Source of the DNA: an uncultured Actinomycetes bacterium
Lineage (GTDB): Bacteria; Actinomycetota; Acidimicrobiia; Acidimicrobiales; RAAP-2
Assembly (NCBI GenBank): GCA_903870905.1
Contig: CAIQEU010000039.1
Span: 62,001 to 126,000 of the forward strand
Direction: 5' to 3'
DNA: 64,000 bases
The notes beneath the pieces were generated by a model. That model was given only the letters and a program-made list of their open reading frames with translations. It was not told where the DNA came from and ran no database searches. The translations under genes and the position numbers were made by a program. Below, piece by piece: positions 41,430 through 50,537 of the stretch (the first letter of the stretch is position 1; each line of letters starts with the position of its first letter).

Positions 41430-41932
41430 TTCGTTCGTTCTCCGCCCAGGTCCTGGGCGGAGATGCGGTCGATCGGTACCGATCACTCCGCCTGCGTGCG
41501 TTAGCGGATGCACCTCACGCATTCACGACCACCCTCGCTGAAGCAGCAACGCTCACCGATCAGGACTGGCGGCAACGCCTCGAGGACCACCAGGTCATCG
41601 CCGTCCACGAGGACGGCAGAGATATGGGTCTCTGTGTGCTGTCTCTCGGTGACGAAGGTGAGACTGGGGCACGAACGATTTTCTCGGTGTGGGTCGATCC
41701 CGCCGATCGCCGCCAGGGGGCCCTCAGGACGCTCGTGGACGCCGCAGCACGCCTCGCGCTGCTCGACGGTGCCCACCATCTCGTGCTCTGGGTGAAGCCT
41801 GACAACGTGGCTGCAGTGGCTTCCTACGAACACCCCGGATTCACATCGGTCCGAGTGGAACCTGAAGGGGACGAGAACGAGGGAGAACTCCTCATGGACC
41901 GACCGATCACGACGAGGCGCAGACCTGCCTGA
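41426..41932 (+). CDS. GNAT-family N-acetyltransferase, start codon uncertain
   Basis: The coding frame shows a full GNAT domain: YRSLRLRALADAPHAFTTTL at the start, motif A as DPADRRQGALRTLVDAA and motif B as NVAAVASYEHPGF. The first ATG is at 41624, in the middle of the fold. Coding similarity clearly begins before it, but no ATG, GTG or TTG exists upstream in frame back to the ctaF stop. A CTG at 41426 overlaps that stop as CTGA and is the best candidate; ATT 41429 is another. Either a non-AUG start or a decayed gene. Its 3' end overlaps the opposite gene by 26 bases. Confidence 0.65.
   Translation: MIRSFSAQVLGGDAVDRYRSLRLRALADAPHAFTTTLAEAATLTDQDWRQRLEDHQVIAVHEDGRDMGLCVLSLGDEGETGARTIFSVWVDPADRRQGALRTLVDAAARLALLDGAHHLVLWVKPDNVAAVASYEHPGFTSVRVEPEGDENEGELLMDRPITTRRRPA
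41441..41461 (+). terminator. Near-perfect palindromic hairpin after ctaF
   Basis: TCCGCCCAGG-T-CCTGGGCGGA; folds as an 8-bp GC stem with a 5-base loop. It lies 12 bases after the ctaF stop but inside the apparent GNAT reading frame. Confidence 0.6.
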
Positions 41933-42929
41933 AGACGTTCACGTCGCCACCAGAACCGGCGCTCGGCGCACAGGTCGTCGTCTGCGCTCTCGTCACCACG
42001 ATGAAGTCTCGGGTCCACCCATTGAGGTAGATAGAGGGATCATGGGATTGGCCTGGGAGCTGCGTCGTGAGGTGCCCGCCGGGACGTCGAGTGGTGTCGA
42101 GCGAGGGCCAGTAGGGGTTGATGTCGAGTTCCATAGCGGTCCGGACCCCTTCTCGCACGAGCACCGCTGCGAGGTCGCCCGGTAGCGCGTGCATCGAACC
42201 GACGTAGTAGAGGTTCCCCTCGGCATCGGTTCCGACCGCACTCCGAGCCACGGTAGGAGAGTTACCGATGGTTGATCCCCAATTGCCCCAGACTGCCGTA
42301 GAGACGGCTCTACCTCGGTCGACGAGCAAGGTGAGGTTCTGCCGCACAGACAGGACCTGCTTGGCAGGGTTCGGTACGCCGTGGTTCCACGCGCCGACGG
42401 CAAAGGTGCCATCGCTGTAGAGCACCAGGGATGCTGCATCATTGCGCAGCGGGTGAATGACGACCCCATCGACCATGAAGCCACCCTGATCAGCTGGGTG
42501 CTTGAAGCCACCGTTGAACACCCCGACGAGTGAAATGCGCTCTTGGGCCGTGATGGCGTTCCCCGCTCCCGCTGGAACCTGTCCGGGCTTCGTCACTGGG
42601 TCTTCGGATCCCACGTGGAGAGCGAGGTGGACCTGCCCAACCCGGAAGCGGGCGGTCGTCACCAACGCACCATCAGGCAGCGTGGTGCTCCGCTGTTCTG
42701 CGATGACCCCGTCGACACTCGTGGTGAGCGGATGCCAAGTGGGATCCTTTGGAGCGAGCGGGTGCGTTGGAACTGCCGTTGCCGTCAGGACAACTGGGGT
42801 CATGGCCGCACTCGTTGCTGGACCGCCACATGCAGCAGCGACCACACTCACGAGGAGTGCGGTCGCTGCGATGCGAAGCTGTGCGATGGGAGACCTAGCG
42901 GTCGACGACTCGGGCACCGGTGGTTGCAT
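41907..42929 (-). CDS. Secreted phosphodiester glycosidase family lipoprotein (NAGPA/DUF2233)
   Basis: A 340-residue predicted lipoprotein: a hydrophobic segment (IAATALLVSVVAAAC) with a VAAAC lipobox, then an exposed domain with SLVGVFNGGFKHPADQGGFMVDG, GNLYYVGSMHALP and TAMELDINPYWP, the conserved pattern of phosphodiester N-acetylglucosaminidase-like proteins that remodel glycan phosphodiesters. ATG 42929 overlaps qcrB by 35 bases; GTG 42917 is an alternative. It is the last gene of the ctaE-qcrCAB operon and convergent with the GNAT gene. Confidence 0.8.
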   Translation of the reverse strand: MQPPVPESSTARSPIAQLRIAATALLVSVVAAACGGPATSAAMTPVVLTATAVPTHPLAPKDPTWHPLTTSVDGVIAEQRSTTLPDGALVTTARFRVGQVHLALHVGSEDPVTKPGQVPAGAGNAITAQERISLVGVFNGGFKHPADQGGFMVDGVVIHPLRNDAASLVLYSDGTFAVGAWNHGVPNPAKQVLSVRQNLTLLVDRGRAVSTAVWGNWGSTIGNSPTVARSAVGTDAEGNLYYVGSMHALPGDLAAVLVREGVRTAMELDINPYWPSLDTTRRPGGHLTTQLPGQSHDPSIYLNGWTRDFIVVTRAQTTTCAPSAGSGGDVNVFRQVCASS

Positions 42930-44475
42930 CGCTGGATTCGACCACTTCTTCTGCCTCGGCCACGACCGCAGCGGCGATGAAGGTCGGCACGGGGGTGGCG
43001 TCGAGTTCGTGGTGCACGTCACCGGGGCGAACCGGAGCTTGAGTGGCAACGTACTCACCCTCTGCCGTGCGCACGACGTCGTTCGGTCGCTTCCGCTTAC
43101 CCATGTTCGCCCCACCACCTTGGAGTTCACGACAAATCTTGTAGGTGACCGGGTAGGCGATGAGCGGAATGAGGATCGTCAGTACTCGCATGGTCCACAA
43201 CACGGTGTTCAAGCTCACATGGAAGTAATTGGCGAGCACGTCAGTGGACGAGGCGACGAACAGCGTGGCGAGCAGAGCAAAGAAGGCAACTCCGAAGGCC
43301 GTGCGCTTCGGCACGTCGCGCGGACGGTCGAGGAGATGGTGGATCTCGTTGTCCCCGCCGAAGAACTTCCGTTCGAGGATCGGCCATGCCATCGCAACGT
43401 TGAAGACGATGCCAGGGAAGATCACGGCTGGGAAGGTGACCTCGAAGGGGATGGTGTGTCCCCACGCGTTCCACTCCCACGCCGGGAAGATACGGAGCAA
43501 TCCGTCGAGGAAGCCCATGTACCAGTCGGGCTGCACGGCGTAGGAGATGTTCGATGGAATGTACTGACCGAACTGCCAGATTGGGTTGATCTGGGCGAAC
43601 GCTCCGAGCAGCGCCGTCACACCGAAGGTCATGAACAAGAAGCCCTGCGTCTTGAAGATGAACACGGGGAACATCGGCGAGCCAACGACGTTGCGCTCCG
43701 TCCGACCCTTACCGGGGAACTGCGTGTGCTTCTGGCGAACGAGCAACGCGAGGTGTGCTCCGACGAGACCCAAGATGATGAGTGGGACGAGCAGCACGTG
43801 GATGATGAAGAACCGAGCGATGACCACCTGACCCGGGAAGTTTCCACCGAAGACGAAGTAGCTCAGGTAGGAGCCAACGACCGGCACCGACAGCATGATC
43901 GAGTCGGCGATCCGGATACCGGTACCCGATACGAGGTCATCGGGGAGTGAGTAGCCGAGGAAGCCGTTGGCGATCGCCAAGATGAGCAGGGTCGTCCCCA
44001 CGAGCCAGTTGGTCTCACGGGGCTTCCTGAACGCTCCAGTGAAGAACACACGTGCCATGTGGACCACGATTGCGCCGACGAAGATGTCACAGGCCCAGTG
44101 GTGCATCTGCCGCATGAGGAGACCGCAACGCACGTTGAAGCTCATGTTGATGGTGGACATGAACGCCTGGGACACCGTGTCCCCGCGCAGCGGCTTGTAG
44201 GGGAAGTTCATCGGCACCTTGACGAGTCCCTGGGAAGGAACGAAGTACAAGGTCAGGAAGATTCCCGTGATGAGCAGAATCACGAAGGAGTACAGCGCGA
44301 TTTCACCCAGCATGAATGACCAGTGGTCGGGGAAGATCTTGTCGAGGAAGGTCCGCCCTCCCTTGGCGATCCCAAGGCGCTCATCGAGTTCGGCGACTGC
44401 GTCGCCAACCTTGCCGTAGGGCCCAGCTGCTTCCTTCGCTTGGCGCTTTGTACGCGGCTTCAACACTGCGGTCAT
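42895..44475 (-). CDS. qcrB: Cytochrome bc1 complex cytochrome b subunit (QcrB)
   Basis: A 526-residue actinobacterial cytochrome b. Haem ligands lie in RQMHHWACDIFVGAIVVHMAR and in FFIIHVLLVPLIILGLVGAHL; the quinol-site region WQFGQYIPSNISYAVQPDWYMGFLDG is intact. The C-terminal extension, rich in Glu, Ala and Val, is typical of the actinobacterial form. It overlaps qcrA by ATGA. It oxidises menaquinol and passes electrons to QcrA and haem b. Confidence 0.97.
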   Translation of the reverse strand: MTAVLKPRTKRQAKEAAGPYGKVGDAVAELDERLGIAKGGRTFLDKIFPDHWSFMLGEIALYSFVILLITGIFLTLYFVPSQGLVKVPMNFPYKPLRGDTVSQAFMSTINMSFNVRCGLLMRQMHHWACDIFVGAIVVHMARVFFTGAFRKPRETNWLVGTTLLILAIANGFLGYSLPDDLVSGTGIRIADSIMLSVPVVGSYLSYFVFGGNFPGQVVIARFFIIHVLLVPLIILGLVGAHLALLVRQKHTQFPGKGRTERNVVGSPMFPVFIFKTQGFLFMTFGVTALLGAFAQINPIWQFGQYIPSNISYAVQPDWYMGFLDGLLRIFPAWEWNAWGHTIPFEVTFPAVIFPGIVFNVAMAWPILERKFFGGDNEIHHLLDRPRDVPKRTAFGVAFFALLATLFVASSTDVLANYFHVSLNTVLWTMRVLTILIPLIAYPVTYKICRELQGGGANMGKRKRPNDVVRTAEGEYVATQAPVRPGDVHHELDATPVPTFIAAAVVAEAEEVVESSDATTGARVVDR

Positions 44476-45410
44476 GGACGCTCCCAGTAGCCAGGTCCGA
44501 CGGGTTCGTTGTATCCACCTGCAGCGATGAGGAAGCCCTCACTATCAGCTGCAAGGGGAAGTTGTGGCAGCGGTCGTGGTGCAGGACCGAACTGCGGAAG
44601 CGCGCCATTGCGCACGTTGAACATCGATTGGTGACACGGGCACACGAGGAGTTCGAGTTGCTGTTCGTAGAGACCCACCGGGCAACCGAGGTGGGTGCAG
44701 AGTTTCGAGTAGGCGACGTAGCCGCTCGGCGTCCAAGACTCACGCCCCTTCTTCGTGGTGAAGGGTTCGTTCTGCACTCGAATCAAGATCGTTTGGTCAA
44801 TCGCTTGACCATCGTCGGTGTTCTCCAGACCTTGTGGGTACACCGTCAAGACGCCACCGACGGCCATGTCGGTGATGTGCACCGGGTTACCGTTGATGTC
44901 GACGAGTCGCTGACCCTTCTTCCAGTCCGTGACGGCGAGTTTGTCGCCGGGGAGCGGTCCGAGGGAGCGAACCAGTGGGAACAGGGCCACGATCGAGAAC
45001 ACGCCAAGAGATCCTCCAAGGAGCGTCCCGAGAACCTTGCGACGCTTGATCTCACCAGCGCCACGCTCCATCAGCGCTGCGGCGAACGCCGAGCGCTCCG
45101 ATTCGGTGGATGCCAAGGCATGGCGTTCTTCGACGAATGGTCCACGAGGGAGGAGGTACTTACCCCAGGCGATGAATGCTGCACCCATGGCGAGGAGGCC
45201 GAGACCCAGGAGGGCTCCGTAGGTCCAGTAGGCCGCGTTCTGCCAGTAGCAGACACCGAAGCCGACGAAGGCTGCGATGCCGACGAGCAGCAGCGCCGAG
45301 ATGGCCTTCTCAACCCCCTTGGGGTTCTTCGCAAGCGGCTGCATTTGAGGAGCGTCTGCGGACACCGTCGTGATGTCTGCTGCTCCGTGGTCGTTCAGAT
45401 TCTCACTCAC
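44472..45410 (-). CDS. qcrA: Cytochrome bc1 complex Rieske iron-sulfur subunit (QcrA)
   Basis: A 312-residue Rieske protein with the actinobacterial three-helix N-terminus; the third helix follows a KRRKVLGTLLGG twin-arginine-like motif. Cluster ligands are in CTHLGCPVG and CPCHQSMF. GTG 45410 is chosen for GGAG about 6 bases upstream; the ORF opens at a TTG 4 codons earlier. It overlaps the qcrC end by 8 bases. Confidence 0.96.
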   Translation of the reverse strand: MSENLNDHGAADITTVSADAPQMQPLAKNPKGVEKAISALLLVGIAAFVGFGVCYWQNAAYWTYGALLGLGLLAMGAAFIAWGKYLLPRGPFVEERHALASTESERSAFAAALMERGAGEIKRRKVLGTLLGGSLGVFSIVALFPLVRSLGPLPGDKLAVTDWKKGQRLVDINGNPVHITDMAVGGVLTVYPQGLENTDDGQAIDQTILIRVQNEPFTTKKGRESWTPSGYVAYSKLCTHLGCPVGLYEQQLELLVCPCHQSMFNVRNGALPQFGPAPRPLPQLPLAADSEGFLIAAGGYNEPVGPGYWERP

Positions 45411-46404
45411 TGCGATCTCCAACCCAGAAGGACACGAGCATCAAGCCACCAACACCGAGTGCGAGGCCAATGAAGCCTTCAGCGACGGGTCCGAGGCCTC
45501 CCATACCCACACCACCGATGTTGGTGGGCTTCTGGATGGACTCGGCCACGTAGGCCGTGATGTCACGGACCTGCGAGTCGGTCAGGTTCCCAGTGAACCG
45601 GGGCATGTTGCCCGGACCGGTCCGAATGGCGTCGACGATCTGCGTCGGCGTTGCGACGTGGAGCGATGGAGCGTACGTCGATGACGCAAGGGCGTCGCCA
45701 CCACCGGTGATGGTGTGACATGCCGCACAGTTGAGCGCGAACAGATCCTGTCCAACGGTCAGGTTCGCTCCGTTCAGGTTCGCCGACGGGATGTACGGGG
45801 TCGCAGGCTGCAGCGAATTGACCCATGCTGCGATGGCGTTCGATTGGAAGACCGTCAGGCGAGGCTGACGGCGCATCGCTTGGACGTCACGGGGATTGGC
45901 CGCTGGCATGCGACCAGTCGTCACCCAGAAGTTGATCGTCGCTGGCCCAAGACCCGTCAAATCCGGGTAGTTGCCCGTCGTTCCATTCGGGAGCACGCCA
46001 TCGGCGTGGACGCCGTGGCACGAAGCGCAGTCCTGCATGTAGAGCTGCTGTCCGAGCGGAATCAGTGCGCTTGAGGGCAGTTCGTAGAGGATGTCGGCAT
46101 TGCCGTAGGCAACCAGTTCGCCAGCAGCGTTGTAGCACTGCACATCGGAGTATGCAGTTCCTGCGTTCTTCTTGGCGGTGTCGCCATTCTCATTCACGAG
46201 GTTGGCGGGGACACCAACTCTTCCGGCTACCTGGGTGGTCCCGGTGGGGCAAATTTGCGCCGTTGCCCCGAGACCATCGGCGGCAATCTTCGTGGACGCT
46301 CCAGATTCGAGTGGTGTCGCGAGGAATGAGAGTGCGGCGAGACCAACGATCGACAGGGAGAATCCAGCAGCAGCTTTCTTCAGGGTTGCACGCATCGTCA
46401 CCAT
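45403..46404 (-). CDS. qcrC: Diheme cytochrome c subunit of the bc1 complex (QcrC)
   Basis: A 333-residue cytochrome cc. N-terminal signal-anchor helix (FSLSIVGLAALSFLATPL), two haem c sites, CASCHGVHADG and CAACHTITGGG, and a C-terminal transmembrane helix (GFIGLALGVGGLMLVSFWVG). In actinobacteria it wires complex III directly to complex IV without soluble cytochrome c. An insertion of about 80 residues precedes the first haem, making it longer than the mycobacterial protein. Start ATG 46404 overlaps the ctaE stop (TGATG); ATG 46395 is an alternative. Confidence 0.95.
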   Translation of the reverse strand: MVTMRATLKKAAAGFSLSIVGLAALSFLATPLESGASTKIAADGLGATAQICPTGTTQVAGRVGVPANLVNENGDTAKKNAGTAYSDVQCYNAAGELVAYGNADILYELPSSALIPLGQQLYMQDCASCHGVHADGVLPNGTTGNYPDLTGLGPATINFWVTTGRMPAANPRDVQAMRRQPRLTVFQSNAIAAWVNSLQPATPYIPSANLNGANLTVGQDLFALNCAACHTITGGGDALASSTYAPSLHVATPTQIVDAIRTGPGNMPRFTGNLTDSQVRDITAYVAESIQKPTNIGGVGMGGLGPVAEGFIGLALGVGGLMLVSFWVGDRSE

Positions 46405-47042
46405 CACTTGAGGAGGAAGAGGCAGGAGTAGAGACCAATCCAAACCACGTCCACGAAGTGCCAGTAGTAACTCACACCTTGGAACGCAGCGAGTTCGCCC
46501 GGGTCGCCCTCGGTCTTGCCCTTCATTCGACCGAGGAGGAAGATCATGGCGACAATGCCGATGAACACGTGGAGACCGTGGAGGCCGGTGGTGATGAAGA
46601 ACACCGACCCGTAGGAGTTCGTGTACCAGCGAGTGGTGAGGTTGATCCATTCGTAGACCTGGTTACCCACGAACAAGATGCCGAGCACCATGGAGGCGTA
46701 GACCCAGTACTTCGCCACCTGACGGCGGCGATTCTCAACAGCGAACACGCCCATCTGGTAGGTGAACGACGAGGCCACGAGGAGAATCGTGAAGATGCCC
46801 GACTGGACGGTGTCGAGCTTCGTTCCTGCTGGCGGCCAGACCCCAATGTGGGCTCGAATGGTGAAGAGCGCTGCGAACAACCCGGAGAAGAACATCACCT
46901 CCGAACCAAGCCAAATCATGATGCCAACAGCGAGCATCGGGGGTCGATCGTGAGTGATCTTCCCCAACTTCACCTCGGGTGCGGTCGTTGCGGTCACGGC
47001 GTCTTTTCTACTTGATGGGCTGGGTAGATAGCCAACTGGCAC
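46404..47042 (-). CDS. ctaE: Cytochrome c oxidase subunit III (CtaE)
   Basis: A 212-residue five-helix subunit III. MLAVGIMIWLGSEVMFFSGLF contains the conserved Glu; SSFTYQMGVFA and YGSVFFITTGLHGLHVFIG and VSYYWHFVDVVWIGLYSCLFLLK are family blocks. First gene of ctaE-qcrC-qcrA-qcrB. GTG 47042 has TAAGAT 5 bases upstream; an in-frame GTG at 46997 is the alternative and would leave 17 residues before the conserved RPPM. Confidence 0.95.
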   Translation of the reverse strand: MPVGYLPSPSSRKDAVTATTAPEVKLGKITHDRPPMLAVGIMIWLGSEVMFFSGLFAALFTIRAHIGVWPPAGTKLDTVQSGIFTILLVASSFTYQMGVFAVENRRRQVAKYWVYASMVLGILFVGNQVYEWINLTTRWYTNSYGSVFFITTGLHGLHVFIGIVAMIFLLGRMKGKTEGDPGELAAFQGVSYYWHFVDVVWIGLYSCLFLLK

Positions 47043-47087
47043 TTCGCATCTTAGGTTAGGCGCTCGCGGCCTCCATCGATTTCGCGA

Positions 47088-49370
47088 TCACGAGACGCTC
47101 CACGCGCTGAAGTCAACGGGACCATCCTCGGTTGCGAGCAGGGTTAATCGCCGGGTAGGCCGTGTCATCGCCACGTACAAGGTGCGCATTCCTTGGTGGG
47201 TTTCGGCCCCATCTCCGCTCTCACGGCGGGCGACGATTGCCGGCTCGAGGATGATCACGGCATCGAATTCCAGGCCATTGGCGTCTTCAACCGGCAAGAT
47301 CACGAGGGCTGCCCCGAGGCCGCGAGCACCTCCGTGCCGAGGGTCAACGATCTCGACCTCAGCTGCAGTGAAGGCAGCGATCGTTGCCGCCATCAGGTGC
47401 TGTGGAACGAGGACTGCCACCCGACCTTCACCAACGGCCTCGAGTTCCTCCTGCGCGAGTGCGACCACTGCCGTCAAGCGTTGCGTCACGTCAGTACGCA
47501 CGTAGCGCGGTCGATGTCCCGATCGTCGAACCGGCGTTGGCACCACGAGGTCGGGGGCACCAATCGCGAGGACGACTGCGGCCATCTCGAGTACCTCGGC
47601 AGGGGTTCGGTAGCTCACCGTCAACTCCACGGTGGTCACTGAGCGATTCGGGCAGAGCTGGGCGGTAATGGCGTCCCAGTCCCCGAGCGAACCCGGCGAC
47701 GTCGACTGTGCAATGTCGCCGACCACGGTCATCGATCCCGTCAACGAGCGCCGCTGCAGCATGCGCAGCTGCATGGCGGAGAGGTCTTGGACCTCATCGA
47801 CCACGATGTGGCCGAATGCCCGGATCTCGTCGGCTGGCATCTCCATCGGCGCGAGGTCCCGTCCATCGAGGCCTTCGGGCCATCGCCCTCCATCGCGAGC
47901 AACATCGGGATCGTGTCGACGCTTCGATCCCTCGTGGCGAGGGCCGAGGAGCGCTTGCGCTTCATCGATGAGCGCGAGATCGGCGGTCGTCCATGGCACC
48001 TCGTCGAGTGATGACGACCGTGGCCGAACGAGCGCTCGAATCTCGTCTTCGCGCAGCAGATTCTTGGAAGCGGCGTTGAGGAGTGGCAATGCACCGTAAA
48101 GGTCGTGCAGCAGTTCGTGTGGTGAGAGCCGAGGCCACATTCGATCGAGCACATCGATGAAGGCACCGAGCGTGCGCAGTTGGGCCCGGAGCGCCTTCAA
48201 ATCAATGGGCTCATCATCAGGATCGTTGCGCTCGGTGAGTTGCTTTGCGAAGAGCTTCACGATTTCAGCCTCAACGAAGCGTCGTCGGAGGTTATGGCTC
48301 CCCAGTCGTCGTTCAGCCCGAGCGATGATCGTGGCACTCTGCTCTGGCGTGCAGCGAAGCACGCTGGCGCCGAATGGCACCTCGGCCACCGCGCGAAGTC
48401 GCCGCTGACGAAGTCGAATAGCTCGGGCGATGACCTGCGCCATCACCGCCCCACCCTTCAGGCGCTCGAGTTCGGGGTCTTCAATCCCAGCAACCTTGGC
48501 CGCAGTCACGAGGCCAGCGACCGTCGACAACGTGACGCCGCTCTCCCCGAGTGAGGGAAGTACTTGTTCGATGTAGCGGAGGAAGAGGGGGTTGGGACCA
48601 ACGACGAGCACGCCCTGTCCCTCGAGGGGGAATCGGTGGGTGTAGAGGAGGTACGCAGCACGGTGGAGCGCAACGGCGGTCTTCCCCGTTCCTGGCCCAC
48701 CTTGCACGAGGAGTGCGCCTGCGAGGGGGGCGCGAATGATTTCGTCTTGCTCCCCTTGAATGGTCGCCACAATGTCGCCCATTTGCCCAGATCGCGCTCG
48801 GCCGAGGGCTGCAAAGAGGGCTCCAGCGCCGCCGATTGGCCGTTCGCTGGCAACGAGGCCATCAGGATCAACCGAAGCAGCAGCGTCGTCACCAAGGGTC
48901 GGGAAGGTGCCGTCGGCATCGGTGAAGAACTCGTCTTCAACGCCGAGGACGGTGCGGTACTTCACGCTCAGGTGGCGACGACGGACGAGGCCGAGCGGAT
49001 CCCTCCCGGTGGCTCGGTAGAACGGCTCAGCGATCGGTGCTCTCCAGTCAACGACGAGCGGACGCCGGTCTTCGCTGGCAATCGCCAAGCGCCCAATGTG
49101 GAAGGCCTCGGGTTCTGCTCCTCGCTCGGCCGGTGCGAAATCAATCCGACCGAAGCAGAGTGGCTGTTCTCCCACATCGAGTTGGGCCAGGCGTGCGAGC
49201 GCCCCCCGGACGACGATGTCCCGTTCGGTTCGAGACTGGAACGTACCCCCGCGACCGAGGTCGAGCACTGAATCTCGGAGTCCCTCAGCATCCCGACGCA
49301 TCGCGTCCAAACTCGCGTAAGCGAGATCGAGGAATGCCTGCTCTTCGTCGACGTCTCGTTGCGGTGTCAT
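47088..49370 (-). CDS. helD: HelD-like SF1 helicase-fold RNA polymerase recycling factor
   Basis: A 760-residue UvrD/HelD-type ATPase. A helical N-terminus (residues 1-35) is followed by the HelD-specific region (RPLVVDWRAPIAEPFYRA, ~103-120), Walker A GGPGTGKTAVALHR at 224-236, GVLVVGPNPLFLRYIEQVLPSLGE, Walker B HIVVDEVQDLSAMQL and the C-terminal TPTRRLT-like end MTRPTRRLTLLATE. HelD displaces stalled RNA polymerase; some actinobacterial members (HelR) protect against rifampicin. ATG 49370 is chosen for GGAG 5 bases upstream, with a -10 TAGACT at 49401-49406. Confidence 0.88.
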   Translation of the reverse strand: MTPQRDVDEEQAFLDLAYASLDAMRRDAEGLRDSVLDLGRGGTFQSRTERDIVVRGALARLAQLDVGEQPLCFGRIDFAPAERGAEPEAFHIGRLAIASEDRRPLVVDWRAPIAEPFYRATGRDPLGLVRRRHLSVKYRTVLGVEDEFFTDADGTFPTLGDDAAASVDPDGLVASERPIGGAGALFAALGRARSGQMGDIVATIQGEQDEIIRAPLAGALLVQGGPGTGKTAVALHRAAYLLYTHRFPLEGQGVLVVGPNPLFLRYIEQVLPSLGESGVTLSTVAGLVTAAKVAGIEDPELERLKGGAVMAQVIARAIRLRQRRLRAVAEVPFGASVLRCTPEQSATIIARAERRLGSHNLRRRFVEAEIVKLFAKQLTERNDPDDEPIDLKALRAQLRTLGAFIDVLDRMWPRLSPHELLHDLYGALPLLNAASKNLLREDEIRALVRPRSSSLDEVPWTTADLALIDEAQALLGPRHEGSKRRHDPDVARDGGRWPEGLDGRDLAPMEMPADEIRAFGHIVVDEVQDLSAMQLRMLQRRSLTGSMTVVGDIAQSTSPGSLGDWDAITAQLCPNRSVTTVELTVSYRTPAEVLEMAAVVLAIGAPDLVVPTPVRRSGHRPRYVRTDVTQRLTAVVALAQEELEAVGEGRVAVLVPQHLMAATIAAFTAAEVEIVDPRHGGARGLGAALVILPVEDANGLEFDAVIILEPAIVARRESGDGAETHQGMRTLYVAMTRPTRRLTLLATEDGPVDFSAWSVS

Positions 49371-49460
49371 CCCACTCCAGAGGTTCCGGGTGAACACGGC
49401 AGTCTAGATGCAGCGCCCTCCTCCCCTGACCGAGGCGATGGGCGTCAACCTGCCTCGGCC

Positions 49461-49466
49461 TAGATT
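49461..49466 (+). promoter_or_regulatory. candidate -10 element (TAGATT) for the hem operon
   Basis: TAGATT lies 21 bases before the hemE ATG at 49488, leaving a short leader with AAGGAG. The helD promoter faces the other way within the same 117-base gap. Confidence 0.4.
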
Positions 49467-49487
49467 GGGGGTAATCGAAGGAGTCCC

Positions 49488-50537
49488 ATGCCAACACCTG
49501 CCGAGTCGCCATTTCTCGGTGCCTGCCGTTCTCTCCCGGTCGATCGAACTCCGGTCTGGTTCATGCGCCAAGCCGGACGGTCGCTGCCGGAATACCGAGC
49601 GCTCCGCGGTTCTGGATCCATCCTCGAGGCGATCGCCGACCCTGAGATCGCCGCTGAGGTGACCATGCAGCCAGTTCGGCGCTACGGCGTCGACGCTGCA
49701 ATCTTGTTCAGCGACATCGTGGTCCCCGTCCACGCCGTTGGCTTTGGCGTCGACGTTGTCCCGGGGCGTGGACCGGTGATGGCCACGCCCTTCAGCACGA
49801 CGAGCGATCTGGCACGACTGCCGGACCTCGATCCTGAACGCCACCTTCCCTACGTGCTCGACACGGTCGACCGCGTCGTGGCCCAACTCGGCGACACCCC
49901 CCTCATTGGATTCTGCGGGGCGCCGTTCACCGTGGCGAGCTACCTCGTCGAGGGCGGACCATCGCGGGAGTTCACCAAGGTCAAGGCCCTCATGCACGGA
50001 CAACCAGACCTCTGGGTCTCGCTCATGGAACGACTGGTCGCGAGTTCGGTTGCCTTCCTCCGTGCCCAGGTCGCCCATGGCGCGACCGCCCTGCAGGTCT
50101 TCGACTCATGGGCAGGATCCCTCAGCCCAAGCGAGTACGAGTGCTTCGCACTCCCTGCAACCGCAGCGATCATGGCGGCAACCGCCGATCTCGGCGTACC
50201 CCGCATCTTGTTCGGCGTCGGCACCGGAGAACTGCTCTCCTTGATGGCGACCTCGGGAGCAGATGTAGTCGGCGTCGACTGGCGAGTGCCACTCGACGAA
50301 GCCCGCCGGCGGGTTGGGCCAGCCGTCGCACTGCAGGGCAACCTCGACCCCGCCCTCACCTTCGCCCCCCGAGAGGTGCTCGCAGCAGGGGTTCGGCGCG
50401 TGCTCGATGCCGCTGGCACCGCCCCTGGCCACATCTTCAACCTGGGCCACGGCGTCCTCCCAACAACCGATCCCGATGCCCTCAAGATGGTGGTCGACCT
50501 CGTCCACGCTGAGGGAAGAGCAGGAGTGAGCAAATGA
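49488..50537 (+). CDS. hemE: Uroporphyrinogen decarboxylase (HemE)
   Basis: A 349-residue decarboxylase converting uroporphyrinogen III to coproporphyrinogen III. The signature TPVWFMRQAGRSLPEYR near the N-terminus and GFCGAPFTVASYLVEGG are present; the catalytic Asp region is FSDIVVPVHAVGFGVD. AAGGAG lies 4 bases before the ATG. First gene of hemE-hemH-hemY, all overlapping. Confidence 0.97.
   Translation: MPTPAESPFLGACRSLPVDRTPVWFMRQAGRSLPEYRALRGSGSILEAIADPEIAAEVTMQPVRRYGVDAAILFSDIVVPVHAVGFGVDVVPGRGPVMATPFSTTSDLARLPDLDPERHLPYVLDTVDRVVAQLGDTPLIGFCGAPFTVASYLVEGGPSREFTKVKALMHGQPDLWVSLMERLVASSVAFLRAQVAHGATALQVFDSWAGSLSPSEYECFALPATAAIMAATADLGVPRILFGVGTGELLSLMATSGADVVGVDWRVPLDEARRRVGPAVALQGNLDPALTFAPREVLAAGVRRVLDAAGTAPGHIFNLGHGVLPTTDPDALKMVVDLVHAEGRAGVSK

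Noticed and set aside
42502-43950. 482-codon plus-strand open frame opposite qcrB and the glycosidase
   Set aside because: Antisense to unmistakable qcrB; the predicted peptide is Arg/Glu/His rich with no hydrophobic core or motif.
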